Shown one piece after another: positions 55,434 to 64,000 of a stretch of 64,000 nucleotides of DNA; the stretch's first letter is position 1, and every line of letters starts with the position of its first letter. The notes under the pieces are model-generated. The model saw only the letters and a program-made list of their open reading frames with translations. It was not told where the DNA came from and ran no database searches. The stretch is from Bog-756 sp963738545 (GTDB lineage Bacteria > Actinomycetota > Acidimicrobiia > Acidimicrobiales > RAAP-2): assembly GCA_963738545.1 (NCBI GenBank), contig CAVTXA010000007.1, positions 186,001 through 250,000 of the forward strand. The letters run 5' to 3'. A program made the translations under genes and the position numbers.

Positions 55434-56590
55434 CGAGACGACCGCTTCATCCCCAACCCGGCCATGGCCAGGATCTCACGCTGCACCTCGTTGACCCCGC
55501 CCCCGAACGTGTTGATCTGGGACTGCCGACCGGCCCGCTCGAGGTCGCCACGGATCGCCGCGCCCGGGGTGTACGGGTGGAGGTAGCCGGCCGATCCCAC
55601 GATGCCCTGGAGCCGGCGGAAGATGTCGAGGGTCGTCTCGGTGCCGAACACCTTCACGGCGGACGAGTCGGCCGGACCGAGGGTGTCGTCGGCCACGGCG
55701 GCCACCATGCGCCAGTTGAGGAGCTTCTGGGCCTCCAACAGGGCGTAGGTGCGTCCCAGGTCGGCCTGGACCCAGTCCACGTCGGCGACGCCCTCGTCGA
55801 TGGCCCACTGGGCCGTCTCGGCCCACAGCCGCGTGGGCAGGGCGGTCATCGCTCCGAGGCCCACGCGCTCGTGGTTGAGCTGGCCGGTGATGAGGCGCCA
55901 CCCCTCGTTGAGTCCGCCGACCATGGCCGACTGAGGGACCCGGACGTTGTCGTAGTAGGAGGCGGTGGTGACCACGCTGCCCACCGTGACGATCGGGGTG
56001 CAGGAGAAGCCGGGATCGCTGGTGGGGACCAGGAAGATCGAGATGCCCTTGTGCTTGGGGGCATCGGGGTCGGTGCGGGCGGCCAGCCAGATGTAGTCGG
56101 CCTGGTCGGCGCCACTGGTGAAGACCTTGTTGCCGTTGATGGTCCATTCGTCGCCGTCGAGGACGGCCCGGGTGCGCAGCGAGGCCAGGTCGGTCCCGGC
56201 CCCGGGCTCGGTGTAGCCGATGGCACAGCTGATCTCACCGGCCAGGATGCCGGAGAGGAAGAAGCTCTTCTGCTCCTCGGTGCCGTAACGCATGAGCATG
56301 GGGCCGACGGTGTTGAGGGTGACGAAGGGGAACGGGGCCCGGGCCCGCTGTACTTCGTTGAAGAAGATGAACTGGTCGGAGACCGGACGGCCCTGGCCAC
56401 CGAACTCGGTGGGCCAGCCGATGCCCAGCCAGCCGTCCTGGCCCATCTGGCGGACCAGGGTCCGGTGCATGGCCCCGCCCTCGGTCTCGCTGTCCAGGGC
56501 CTTGCGGGCCTCGTCGGTCAGGAGATCGGCGAAGTAGGCCCGTAGTTCGGCCCGCAGGGCCAGCTGTTCGGGAGTCTCTTCGAGATACAT
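55430..56590 (-). CDS. chsE2: ChsE2 (FadE29)-like acyl-CoA dehydrogenase subunit
   Basis: 386 aa: EETPEQLALRAELRAYFADL, GWPTEFGGQGRPVSDQFIFF, the flavin/substrate segment CAIGYTEPGAGTDLASLRTR, VFTSGADQADYIWLAARTDP, and the end TFGGGVNEVQREILAMAGLG. These track mycobacterial FadE29 closely. Start ATG 56588-56590 (MYLEETPEQ) follows GGAGGGAT. It is the first gene of the chsE2-chsH2-chsE1-chsH1-ltp2 run. The upstream region holds a KstR-like box shared with the divergent P450. Confidence 0.88.
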   Translation of the reverse strand: MYLEETPEQLALRAELRAYFADLLTDEARKALDSETEGGAMHRTLVRQMGQDGWLGIGWPTEFGGQGRPVSDQFIFFNEVQRARAPFPFVTLNTVGPMLMRYGTEEQKSFFLSGILAGEISCAIGYTEPGAGTDLASLRTRAVLDGDEWTINGNKVFTSGADQADYIWLAARTDPDAPKHKGISIFLVPTSDPGFSCTPIVTVGSVVTTASYYDNVRVPQSAMVGGLNEGWRLITGQLNHERVGLGAMTALPTRLWAETAQWAIDEGVADVDWVQADLGRTYALLEAQKLLNWRMVAAVADDTLGPADSSAVKVFGTETTLDIFRRLQGIVGSAGYLHPYTPGAAIRGDLERAGRQSQINTFGGGVNEVQREILAMAGLGMKRSSR

Positions 56591-56966
56591 GTCGGGTGAT
56601 CCCTCCACTCGTTGACGCTGACGCTGACATCCGGGAACCGGTCCGGACTCACGAACTTACCCACATCCCACGGCGGACCGGCGGGAGAGTGACGAGTCCG
56701 TCGGGGCGACCATCGTCCCCTGCGTACGTCGCTCCCCCGGCCTTCCCCCGGTGCCGCACCATCTGGTGAACATCTTCGTGACCACGACCGTGTCGAGTGC
56801 TCCCCCCCTCACGGGAGGTGGAGCCTCGGGCACGACTCGCCTATGATAACTGATACACGTTCTAGAAACGTCATCGACCGAGCAGGCCGGTGCCAGTGAA
56901 CCACCCGACCGCCACAGGGCCGTTCCGGGAGGTGTCGCCGGGTTCGGATTGATCAGGGGGAACACC
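56591..56966. other. Divergent promoter region, chsE2 operon / P450
   Basis: About 375 bases without a gene. It contains the KstR-like box (56851-56864) within an A/T-rich patch near 56840-56875, where TATGATAACTGATA could serve as a promoter element. The part near chsE2 is GC-rich and gives no further signal that I recognise. Confidence 0.5.
56851..56864. promoter_or_regulatory. KstR-like operator box upstream of the P450 and chsE2 operon
   Basis: TGATACACGTTCTA fits TnnAACnnGTTnnA with a single mismatch (TAC for AAC). It lies 102 bases upstream of the P450 ATG and about 260 bases upstream of chsE2 on the other strand. A nested dyad ACGTT-CTAGA-AACGT follows at 56857-56871. Confidence 0.6.
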
Positions 56967-58196
56967 ATGGACATCACCGACATCGACCTGACCGACCCGG
57001 AGAATTTCGTCGAAGGGGTGCCCCACGAGTGGTTCGCCCGCCTCCGGCGGGAGGCACCGGTCCAGTGGCACCCCGATCCCCAGGGCTTCGCCGAGGGCTT
57101 CTGGTCGGTCACCCGCTATGACGACTGCGTCGGGGTCAACCGGGACTACGAGCACTTCTCGTCCTACCGGGCCACCAGCCTGTTCCACGACTCCGACGAG
57201 GAGATGCTGGGCCAGCAGCGGATGATGATGCTGAACATGGACCCGCCCATGCACACCCGCTACCGGCGCCTCGTGAACAAAGGGTTCACCCCCCGGATGA
57301 TCCGGGATCTCGAGATCAAGGTGGTGGCGGCCACCGACGGCATCCTGGACGGGGTGTGCGAGCAGGGCTCGGCGGACTTCGTGGAGCAGGTCTCCGCCGA
57401 GCTGCCCCTCCAGGTCATCGCCGACCTGATGGGCGTGCCCCAAGAGGACCGGCACCTGGTCTTCGACTGGTCCAACCGCATGATCGGCTCCGACGACCCC
57501 GAGTACCAGCGCGAGGCCGACGCCGGGGCCCAGGCCTCGATGGAGCTGTTCGCCTACGCCGACGAGCTGTGCGCGAAGAAGCGCCTCGACCCCCACGAGG
57601 ACCTGTTCAGCGTCCTGACCCAGGCCGAGATCGAGGGCGACGCACTCTCCCAGCTCGAGCTGGACCTCTTCTTCATGCTGCTGGCCGTGGCCGGCAACGA
57701 GACCACCCGGAACCTCATCTCGGGTGCCCTGGTGGCCTTCTTCGACCACCCCGACCAGTGGGCGAAGCTCCGGGCCGACCGGTCCCTCCTCCCGTCGGCC
57801 ATCGAGGAGATGCTGCGCTTCGTCTCGCCGGTCATGCACTTCCGGCGCCAGGCCACCGCCGAGGTGGTCATCGGCGACCAGAAGATCGCCGAGGGCGACA
57901 AGGTGGTGTTCTGGCACATCTCGGCCAACCGGGACGAGACGGCCTTCGACGCCCCCAACAGCTTCGACATCGCCCGCACCCCCAACAACCACATGGCCTT
58001 CGGTGGCGGTGGGCCCCACTTCTGCCTGGGCGCCAATCTGGCCCGCATGGAGATCAAGGTCATGTTCGACCGGCTCCTCGACCGCATGCCCGACATCCAT
58101 CTGGACGGCGAGGTCAAGAGGCTCCGCTCCAACTTCATCAACGGCGTGAAACACATCCCGGTGGCCTTCGCACCCTCGGCGCCGGTCGGTCGCTGA
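56967..58196 (+). CDS. Cytochrome P450, probable steroid side-chain hydroxylase (CYP125/142-like)
   Basis: 409 aa. The haem-binding loop is FGGGGPHFCLGANLARME; the oxygen-activating I-helix is LLAVAGNETTRNLISGALVA; the ExxR motif is SAIEEMLRFVSP; and MLNMDPPMHTRYRRLVNKGF is the conserved B'-C region. The NETTRN I-helix and GGGGPHFCLG loop recur in the CYP125/CYP142/CYP124 group that oxidises the terminal carbon of the sterol side chain. ATG 56967 follows GGGGGA. It faces the chsE2 operon across a KstR-like box, matching the igr operon that begins with cyp125 in mycobacteria. Confidence 0.88.
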   Translation: MDITDIDLTDPENFVEGVPHEWFARLRREAPVQWHPDPQGFAEGFWSVTRYDDCVGVNRDYEHFSSYRATSLFHDSDEEMLGQQRMMMLNMDPPMHTRYRRLVNKGFTPRMIRDLEIKVVAATDGILDGVCEQGSADFVEQVSAELPLQVIADLMGVPQEDRHLVFDWSNRMIGSDDPEYQREADAGAQASMELFAYADELCAKKRLDPHEDLFSVLTQAEIEGDALSQLELDLFFMLLAVAGNETTRNLISGALVAFFDHPDQWAKLRADRSLLPSAIEEMLRFVSPVMHFRRQATAEVVIGDQKIAEGDKVVFWHISANRDETAFDAPNSFDIARTPNNHMAFGGGGPHFCLGANLARMEIKVMFDRLLDRMPDIHLDGEVKRLRSNFINGVKHIPVAFAPSAPVGR

Positions 58197-58282
58197 CCGG
58201 ACGCCACCGGCCGACCTACTGACCCCGGACAGGCACCGGACCGACCCCTACCGGACCGAACAGAAAGCGGGCGCTCGTTCGT

Positions 58283-59176
58283 ATGCGCTTCCACCAAGCA
58301 GTCACCTTCCTTCCCCTCGACGAGGTCCTGAGCCTCTCGACGGCGGCCGACACCCTCGGGTACTCGGGGATCTACCTCTCCGACCACCTGTTCAACCCCC
58401 GGGACCTCAAGTCCAAGTACACGTACTCGAAGGCACCGGACGGGGCGCCGTTCTGGGAGAAGGAGACGGCCTGGCCCGATCCCATGTGCCTGATCTCGGC
58501 CCTGTCGGGGGTCACCACCAACCTCACCTTCACCACCGGCATCTACATCGCCCCGGTGCGGGACCTCATCACCGTGGCCAAGACGGTCGGCACGGCCGCG
58601 GTGCTGTCCGGCAACCGGGTCCGGCTCGGTGTCGGCGTGGGCTGGTGCGAGGAGGAGTACCTCCAGACCGGCCAGGACTTCCACAACCGAGGCAAACGGT
58701 TGAACGAGATGATCCCGGCCCTGAAGGCCCTCTGGAGCGGGGGCTGGGTGGAGTACCACGGCGAGTACTACGACGTCCCCGCCTGCCAGATGAACCCGTC
58801 CCCCTCCGAGCCTGTCCCCTTCATCGGCGGGGGCAACTCCGAGGCCGCGCTGCTACGCGCCTCCACACTGTGCGACGGTTGGGTCAACACGGGTGCTGCC
58901 TCCCCCGAGCAGGCCTTCGCCGAAGTGGCCACCATCAAGGACGCCGTGAAGCGGGCGGGCCGTGAGCACGAACCGTTCTCGATCTACGTGGCCGTGAAGG
59001 CCTTCCCCGACCTCGACCTCTACCACCGCCTGGAGGACGCCGGGGTCACCGACCTGCTGTGCGCCCCATGGATGGCCGTCCAGGCCAAGGAGGGCGACAC
59101 CCCCGAATCCATCCATGCCGCCCGCCTGGCCGTGTGCGAGCAGTTCGCCGAGCACTACATCGCCCCCATGGGGTAG
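58283..59176 (+). CDS. LLM-class, probable F420-dependent oxidoreductase
   Basis: 297 aa: MRFHQAVTFLPLDEVLSLST, GYSGIYLSDHLFNPRDLKSK, FTTGIYIAPVRDLITVAKTV, VRLGVGVGWCEEEYLQTGQD, SEPVPFIGGGNSEAALLRAS. This is the Rv2161c-like F420 group. It follows the P450 on the same strand after 86 bases and may share its promoter. A reductase role on a steroid or lipid intermediate is plausible, but not shown by the sequence. Confidence 0.87.
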   Translation: MRFHQAVTFLPLDEVLSLSTAADTLGYSGIYLSDHLFNPRDLKSKYTYSKAPDGAPFWEKETAWPDPMCLISALSGVTTNLTFTTGIYIAPVRDLITVAKTVGTAAVLSGNRVRLGVGVGWCEEEYLQTGQDFHNRGKRLNEMIPALKALWSGGWVEYHGEYYDVPACQMNPSPSEPVPFIGGGNSEAALLRASTLCDGWVNTGAASPEQAFAEVATIKDAVKRAGREHEPFSIYVAVKAFPDLDLYHRLEDAGVTDLLCAPWMAVQAKEGDTPESIHAARLAVCEQFAEHYIAPMG

Positions 59177-59201
59177 CTGACCCCATTCCTGGGAGCCGCG
59201 C

Positions 59202-59229
59202 CGGGACCCCCGGGGTGGTCGGGGTCCCG
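59202..59229. terminator. Bidirectional hairpin terminator
   Basis: CGGGACCCC at 59202-59210 pairs with GGGGTCCCG at 59221-59229 (9 bp) around a 10-base loop. It sits between convergent genes ending at 59176 (plus) and 59234 (minus). A T-tract is absent. Confidence 0.6.
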
Positions 59230-59233
59230 ACGG

Positions 59234-60976
59234 TCACGACCCTCCGTACATCTCGTCGACCAGGGTCCGGTACTTCTCGATCACGACGTTCCTCTTGACC
59301 TTCAGGGTCTGGGTCATCTCACCCGAGGCCGTGCCGAACCCGTGGTCCAGCACCCGGAAGACCTTGACCCGCTCCACCCGGGAGCGGGTGGCGTTGACCT
59401 CGTCGACGATCTTGGTGATCTCCTGGTGGAGTTCTGGGTCGCTGTGCATGGTCACGGATCCGGCCTCCTTCCCCCGTCTGGCCGCCCAGGCCAGCAGCGC
59501 CTCGGCGTCCAGGGTGAGCAGGGCGGTGAGGTAACGCCGGCCGTCACCGATCACCACGGCCTCGGACAGCAGCTCGTGGTTGCGCAGATCCGACTCGATG
59601 CCCTGGGGCGCGATGTTCTGACCGGCCGCCGTGATGATCAGGTCCTTCTTCCGGCCGGTGATGCGGAGATAGCCGTCGTCGTCCAGCGCCCCCATGTCTC
59701 CGGAGTGCATCCAGCCGTCACGATCGATGAGTTCGGCCGTGCCCTGGGCGTCATGGAGATACCCCTGACAGACGTTGCCCCCCCGCACCAGCACCTCGCC
59801 ATCACCGGCGATGCGCACGTCCACCCCGGGGATGGCCGTCCCGACGGTGCCGAGCCGGTTGTCCCTGGGCGGATTCACCGTGGTGGGACCGCAGGTCTCG
59901 GTCTGGCCGTAGATCTCGAGCACGGGCAGGCCGACCGACCCCAGCCACCGGAGGAGGTCGGGGTGGATCGGGGCAGCCGACGAGACCAGGATGTGGGCCT
60001 GGTCCAGGCCCAGGCCCTGGCGGATGGAACGGCCCAGCGCGGCATCGACCGGTGGCCGGGAAGCCTCTCGCACCGCGCCCGGCGGGGGGATGGCCTCGCC
60101 CAACGCCCCGAGCACGGCGTCGCGAAGCTTCTCCCAGATTCTCGGCACGGCGAAGAAGACGGTCGGACGACAGGCACACAGGTCCGCTCCCACCGTGCCC
60201 AGGTTCCGGGCGAACCACGTCTCGCCTCCGGTGGCCGCCGAGGCGAAGTCACTGATCATGCGCTCGGCGATGTGACTGAGGGGCAGGAACGAGAGGAAGC
60301 GCTCGCCCTCCCGGAGCTCGAACACGGAGGCCGAGCTGCGCAAGGTCCACATGATCGTGCCGTGATCGATCATGGTCCCCTTGGGAGGACCGGTGGTGCC
60401 GCTGGTGTACACCAGGGTGGCCAGCTGACCCGGCCCCACCGTATCGGCCCGAACGTCATACAGGTCCGGTTGGCGCCGGAGGCGGTCGACCCCGGCGGCG
60501 CGCAGTTCGCCGACGCTCATGAGGAACGGATCGTGGTACGGCTGGGCCGCATCGAACACGACGACGCGGTTGAGCTTCGGCAGCTGGTCACGCACCTCGA
60601 GCAGCTTGGCCAGCTGGTCGGCGTCCTCGACGAGACAGACCACCACCTCGGCGTGGCCGAGCACGTAGGCCACCTGTTCGGGTGAGCTCGTCGGGTAGAC
60701 GGGCACGGTGACCGCGCCGTTGCTCAACGTGGCGAAGTCGGCCAGATGCCACTCGGCACGATTGCCAGACAGGATGGCCACGGTGTCGCCGGTGGACACG
60801 CCCGATTCGGCCAGGCCCGCTGTCCACACCGCTACCGCCCGGCCGTACTCCGACCACGTCCAGCCGACCCAGTCCCCGTCACGGTTCCACCGCAGCGCCG
60901 GCCGGTCCGGGGTCCGCTGCACGTTCAGCCGGAAGGCATCGACGATGGTGTCGCCTTCGATGGATAGCGCTGACAT
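59234..60976 (-). CDS. Long-chain acyl-CoA synthetase (FAA1/FadD15-like)
   Basis: 580 aa: LRWNRDGDWVGWTWSEYGRA, the P-loop TLVYTSGTTGPPKGTMIDHG, LSFLPLSHIAERMISDFASA, YGQTETCGPTTVNPPRDNRL, the ITGRKKDLIITAAGQNIAPQ hinge, and SGEMTQTLKVKRNVV with the catalytic Lys. This is the eukaryote-like AMP-binding class that activates long-chain fatty acids. ATG 60974-60976 follows AAGGAG. The neighbouring WS/DGAT gene downstream on the chromosome would use acyl-CoA for storage lipid, so the two may be linked. Confidence 0.9.
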   Translation of the reverse strand: MSALSIEGDTIVDAFRLNVQRTPDRPALRWNRDGDWVGWTWSEYGRAVAVWTAGLAESGVSTGDTVAILSGNRAEWHLADFATLSNGAVTVPVYPTSSPEQVAYVLGHAEVVVCLVEDADQLAKLLEVRDQLPKLNRVVVFDAAQPYHDPFLMSVGELRAAGVDRLRRQPDLYDVRADTVGPGQLATLVYTSGTTGPPKGTMIDHGTIMWTLRSSASVFELREGERFLSFLPLSHIAERMISDFASAATGGETWFARNLGTVGADLCACRPTVFFAVPRIWEKLRDAVLGALGEAIPPPGAVREASRPPVDAALGRSIRQGLGLDQAHILVSSAAPIHPDLLRWLGSVGLPVLEIYGQTETCGPTTVNPPRDNRLGTVGTAIPGVDVRIAGDGEVLVRGGNVCQGYLHDAQGTAELIDRDGWMHSGDMGALDDDGYLRITGRKKDLIITAAGQNIAPQGIESDLRNHELLSEAVVIGDGRRYLTALLTLDAEALLAWAARRGKEAGSVTMHSDPELHQEITKIVDEVNATRSRVERVKVFRVLDHGFGTASGEMTQTLKVKRNVVIEKYRTLVDEMYGGS

Positions 60977-61065
60977 GCGGTACTCCTTATCCTCGTGGCC
61001 CCGTCGTTCCTGAGGGGGCGAGGGGGCCGTGGCGGCCCCCGACCCCGTGGCTCCGGTGCGGACCC

Positions 61066-62487
61066 TCACGGCCGGCACCCCCGGAGGGGCAGCTCCACCG
61101 GGCGGTGGCCACCGGCCAGCTCGAGCACCTCCTCGAATCCCTGACGCATGCAGCCCATGAAGATGTCGGCGTCGGGGACGGCGCAGGCGTCCAGGGTGAA
61201 TCCGACACAGCAGGTCCCGTCGTAGGAGAGCAACGTGGCGTTCATGGACGATCCGGTGGTCGGGCCGAAGACGACGTACTCCGACACGGCCACCCCGGCC
61301 AGATAGAGGGGGACACCGATGCCCGGTACGTTGCTGGCCACGAAGTCGATGTGCTTGAGCATGCTGCCCACCGCCCTCGAGGGCAGCAGGTTGAGCGTGC
61401 CGGCGATGGCGTTGCTCCACGGCACGGCGAGATCGTCACGCGCCGTTCGACACCGCTGGCCGATCCGCCGCAACCGCACACCGGGGTCACCGAGGCCGAC
61501 GGGGACCGTGAACCGCTGCAGGGTGATCCGGTTCCCACCGGTGGGGTCGCCCTCCCGTCGGATCGAGATCGGCAGGGTGACGCGGAGTTCTCCCACCTCG
61601 GCACCGTGGTGCTCGTGGTAGCGGCGGAGGCCCCCGGTGAGCGCGGCGAGGAAGGCGTCGTTGAGCGTGCCTCCGGCCGAGGCCGCCGCCCGCTTGAGGT
61701 CGGCGAGCTCCACGGTGATCATGTCGAGGTGCCGGTTCAGGCTCCGGGTGGTCATGACCGGGGAGCGGGTGTCGGAGACGGGCTGGACGAAGCGGGCGAT
61801 CGACCGCACGGTGCTCAGGGCGGTGCACGCGGAGCGGAGGGGATGTCGCGCCACGCGTGCCGTGACGGGCACGGCCCAGGAGAGCCCGTGGGACACCGTC
61901 TGTGCGGCGAGCTGCCCGTCGTGGGCCAGGCCGTCCCGGACGAGTCCGAGGGCATGGGGCTCGCGGTGGGTGGGGGACGGTGCCTCGACCAGGTCTCCCG
62001 GTCGGGCGTCCCGGGTCAGATCGAAGAGCAGGAGGGCCAGCTGCATGCCCCCGATGCCGTCGGTGAGGGAATGGTGGACCTTCATGATCAGGGCCGCCCG
62101 GTTCCCGCTCACCTTCTCCACGAGGGTGAACGTCCACAGCGGTCGGGAGCGGTCGAACCCGGTCATGGCCTCGACCCGGACGAACTCGAGGACGGTGGCC
62201 CGGGTTCCTGGAGCGGGTGCGGCGATCACCCGCAGATGCCAGGAGAGATCGAAGTCCCCATCGACCCATCGCGGGTTGGCCAGCCGACCGGGCACCTCCA
62301 CCGGCCGCTGCCGGAAGCGGGGGGCCAGGCGCGTCGCCCGCTCCAGGCGTGCGGCCAGGGCGGCGACGTCCGGCGGCCCGTCGAGCCACGCCACGGCCAG
62401 GATGGTGGAGCGAAGCCCGGGATCCTTTTCGAGGTACCACGAGAAGGCGTCCGTGTGGCGCATGAACTCCTGGGTTCCCGTGTTCAT
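61066..62487 (-). CDS. Wax ester synthase/diacylglycerol acyltransferase (WS/DGAT), copy 1
   Basis: 473 aa. The HHxxxDG catalytic motif is present as KVHHSLTDGIGG, with PLWTFTLVEKVSGN before it, LNDAFLAALTGGLRRYHEHH in the middle and ASNVPGIGVPLYLAGVAVSE near the end, all as in Ws/Dgat proteins. They make triacylglycerol and wax esters from acyl-CoA. ATG 62485-62487 follows GGAGGAGC; the frame is open far upstream but that part is antisense to copy 2. It is divergent from copy 2 with 195 bases between. Confidence 0.9.
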   Translation of the reverse strand: MNTGTQEFMRHTDAFSWYLEKDPGLRSTILAVAWLDGPPDVAALAARLERATRLAPRFRQRPVEVPGRLANPRWVDGDFDLSWHLRVIAAPAPGTRATVLEFVRVEAMTGFDRSRPLWTFTLVEKVSGNRAALIMKVHHSLTDGIGGMQLALLLFDLTRDARPGDLVEAPSPTHREPHALGLVRDGLAHDGQLAAQTVSHGLSWAVPVTARVARHPLRSACTALSTVRSIARFVQPVSDTRSPVMTTRSLNRHLDMITVELADLKRAAASAGGTLNDAFLAALTGGLRRYHEHHGAEVGELRVTLPISIRREGDPTGGNRITLQRFTVPVGLGDPGVRLRRIGQRCRTARDDLAVPWSNAIAGTLNLLPSRAVGSMLKHIDFVASNVPGIGVPLYLAGVAVSEYVVFGPTTGSSMNATLLSYDGTCCVGFTLDACAVPDADIFMGCMRQGFEEVLELAGGHRPVELPLRGCRP

Positions 62488-62682
62488 CGCTCCTCCCGAG
62501 GTAGCCGATGACCATTCCGAACGTAGGCCGGTTCGGCTCGAGCCATTAGGGCCAAAGGTCACGAATCGGGCCGCTGGACCGCTGGATCTCCGGCTTTGAG
62601 CCTCCGGGTGAATGGCGAGGGGCCCGCGTCGGTCAACGGTTCTAGGGTGCAGAGTGGGGCGGGGAGGAGAAGGGAGGTGCTG

Positions 62683-64000
62683 ATGGACCGGCTGAGCGCT
62701 CTCGACACCGAATTCCTCCACCTGGAGGACGGATCTGTCCACATGCACATCGGCGTGGCCTGCATCTTCGCCGACCCGCCACCTGATGACGGTGCCTTCG
62801 AAGCGCTGGTGGCCTCGAAACTGGCCTTCCTCCCCCGCTACCGGCAGCGGGTCCGGACCGTGCCTTTCGAGTTGGGTCGTCCGGTGTGGGTCGACGATCC
62901 CGATTTCGACCTCGGCTACCACGTCCGGCATACGGCACTGCCCGCGCCGGGATCCGATGCCGCCTTCTGCCGACTGATGGGACGGCTGATGTCCCAGCCC
63001 TTGGACCGGGCCCGGCCGCTGTGGGAGATGTGGCTCGTCGAGGGCCTCGAGGGTGGGATGTGGGCGCTGGTGTTCAAGGTCCACCACTGCATGGTGGACG
63101 GCATCGCCGGCATCGGGCTCCTCACCGTGCTGATGGACCTCGTCGCCGACACCGTCGTCACCGAACCGGTGCCCTGGGCGCCGCGGTCCGAGCCGTCCGG
63201 CGCGCTCAAGGTACTCGACGCCTGGGGAGGACTGGCATCGGACCTCGGGGGCGTGGCCGGCCAGATCCCCGCCGCCGTCGCCCATCCCCTGGTTGCCGTC
63301 CGCTCCGGTCTGGCCACGGTCGCCGGCGCCTTGCGCTTCGCCGAGCACCTGGCCCCGACCCGGTCCCTTTCCATCGAAGGGCCGGTGGGACCCCACCGGG
63401 CGTGGGCCCACGCCTCCGCCAGCCTCGCCGACGTGAAGACCATCCGGGCCGCCTACGGGGGCACGGTGAACGACGTCGTGCTGGCCGCCGTGGCCGGGGG
63501 TTACCGCGCCCTGCTGGAGGGTCGGGGCGACGAGGCGGACGGGGCCGTCGTGCGATCCCTGGTGCCCGTGTCCACCCGTGGCGACGGTGGTCGAGGGGTA
63601 CCGGACAACCGGGTCTCGGCCATCCTCTGCGAGCTTCCGGTCCACCTAGCCGACCCGGTCGACCGTCTCGAGGCGGTCACGGCCCAGATGGCGCGACTGA
63701 AGGGCTCGCACACCGTGGAGGCGGGCGAGACCGTGGCGTCAGTAGGCAATCTCGCTCCGCCCCTGTTGATGGGGGCGGTCAGCCGCTGCACGATCCGGGC
63801 CATGCGTCACTACGGGCAGCGCTCGCTCAACACCGTCACCACCAACGTGCCCGGCCCTCAATGCCCCTTGTACTGCTTGGGACGACCCATGGTCGAATAC
63901 CGTCCCTTCGTCCCCATCAGCCACGGGCTCCGGGTCGGTACCGCCATCCTCTCCTACAACGGGGCCCTCATCTTCGGCATCACCGGGGACTACGGCTCGG
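62683..64000 (+). CDS. WS/DGAT, copy 2 (3' end outside window)
   Basis: The frame is open from ATG 62683 (MDRLSALDTEFLHLEDGSVH, GGGAGG upstream) to the edge of the window, 439 codons. Motifs: RYRQRVRTVPFELGRPVWVD, PLWEMWLVEGLEGG, catalytic KVHHCMVDGIAG, TVNDVVLAAVAGGYRALLEG, and TTNVPGPQCPLYCLGRPMVE. Compared with copy 1 the N-terminus fits the classical bacterial Ws/Dgat start (LSALDTEFLHLED). The remaining C-terminal 20-40 residues are not in view. It is divergent from copy 1. Confidence 0.9.
   Translation, partial: MDRLSALDTEFLHLEDGSVHMHIGVACIFADPPPDDGAFEALVASKLAFLPRYRQRVRTVPFELGRPVWVDDPDFDLGYHVRHTALPAPGSDAAFCRLMGRLMSQPLDRARPLWEMWLVEGLEGGMWALVFKVHHCMVDGIAGIGLLTVLMDLVADTVVTEPVPWAPRSEPSGALKVLDAWGGLASDLGGVAGQIPAAVAHPLVAVRSGLATVAGALRFAEHLAPTRSLSIEGPVGPHRAWAHASASLADVKTIRAAYGGTVNDVVLAAVAGGYRALLEGRGDEADGAVVRSLVPVSTRGDGGRGVPDNRVSAILCELPVHLADPVDRLEAVTAQMARLKGSHTVEAGETVASVGNLAPPLLMGAVSRCTIRAMRHYGQRSLNTVTTNVPGPQCPLYCLGRPMVEYRPFVPISHGLRVGTAILSYNGALIFGITGDYGS

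Noticed and set aside
62488..63645. Upstream extension of WS/DGAT copy 1 on the minus strand
   Set aside because: The extension is antisense to WS/DGAT copy 2, and a good ribosome site precedes ATG 62487.
1..64000. tRNA, rRNA and insertion sequences
   Set aside because: Reading both strands by eye I saw no TPsiC-arm/acceptor combination, rRNA block or transposase; a covariance-model scan would be needed to exclude tRNAs fully.

Overview
The window is high-GC DNA from an actinobacterium. Pointers are a lysine-tailed HupB-type HU protein, the PafB/PafC pair, many F420-type LLM flavin enzymes, two wax-ester/DGAT acyltransferases and a mycobacteria-like sterol side-chain operon. Together with a Gram-positive type IV pilus locus this suggests a class such as Acidimicrobiia. 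That placement is inference; there is no rRNA here to test it.

Layout. 1-4.6 kb: the end of a PIG-L deacetylase, hupB, then an isolated VirD4-type coupling ATPase facing a relaxase-only MobF protein. 4.7-6.7 kb: pafBC. 6.7-9.2 kb: a CtaG-like protein and an acyl-CoA carboxyltransferase. 9.2-30.5 kb: a type IV pilus region. It holds two GT-C type membrane proteins, two nearly identical pilins, pilC-pilT-pilB, a PilD-like protein in an operon with a response regulator and a histidine kinase, a second pilT, and pilMN (fused) with pilO. moaC and an FmdB-type zinc-ribbon gene sit inside it. 30.7-33.5 kb: tldE-tldD. 33.5-42.4 kb: mixed metabolism (FlK-type thioesterase, APH-type kinase, AIM24 protein, dxs, acyl-CoA synthetase, isochorismatase-like hydrolase) and a collapsed toxin-antitoxin module. 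42.4-64 kb: lipid and sterol catabolism, with two ECF sigma factor loci and an ABC exporter between. The core is ltp2-chsH1-chsE1-chsH2-chsE2 facing a cytochrome P450, followed by LLM enzymes, acyl-CoA ligases and two divergent WS/DGAT genes.

How it fits together. Three 14-bp dyads fit the published KstR operator pattern TnnAACnnGTTnnA, exactly or with one mismatch. They lie before an acyl-CoA synthetase (39.4 kb), between a divergent LLM oxidoreductase and acyl-CoA synthetase (43.7 kb), and between the P450 and the chsE2 operon (56.85 kb). This suggests a KstR-like sterol regulon spread over about 17 kb. The pilus genes supply prepilins, platform, extension and retraction motors and the inner-membrane MNO complex, but the PilD-like protein lacks both aspartates expected of an active prepilin peptidase.

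Quality caution. Many conserved genes between about 7 and 42 kb are interrupted by frame changes while the protein sequence continues in another frame. Almost none occur beyond 42.4 kb. I read most of these as consensus indels, not gene death, and give whole-gene spans. The exceptions are the toxin-antitoxin remnants. No tRNA, rRNA, CRISPR array or insertion sequence was recognised.
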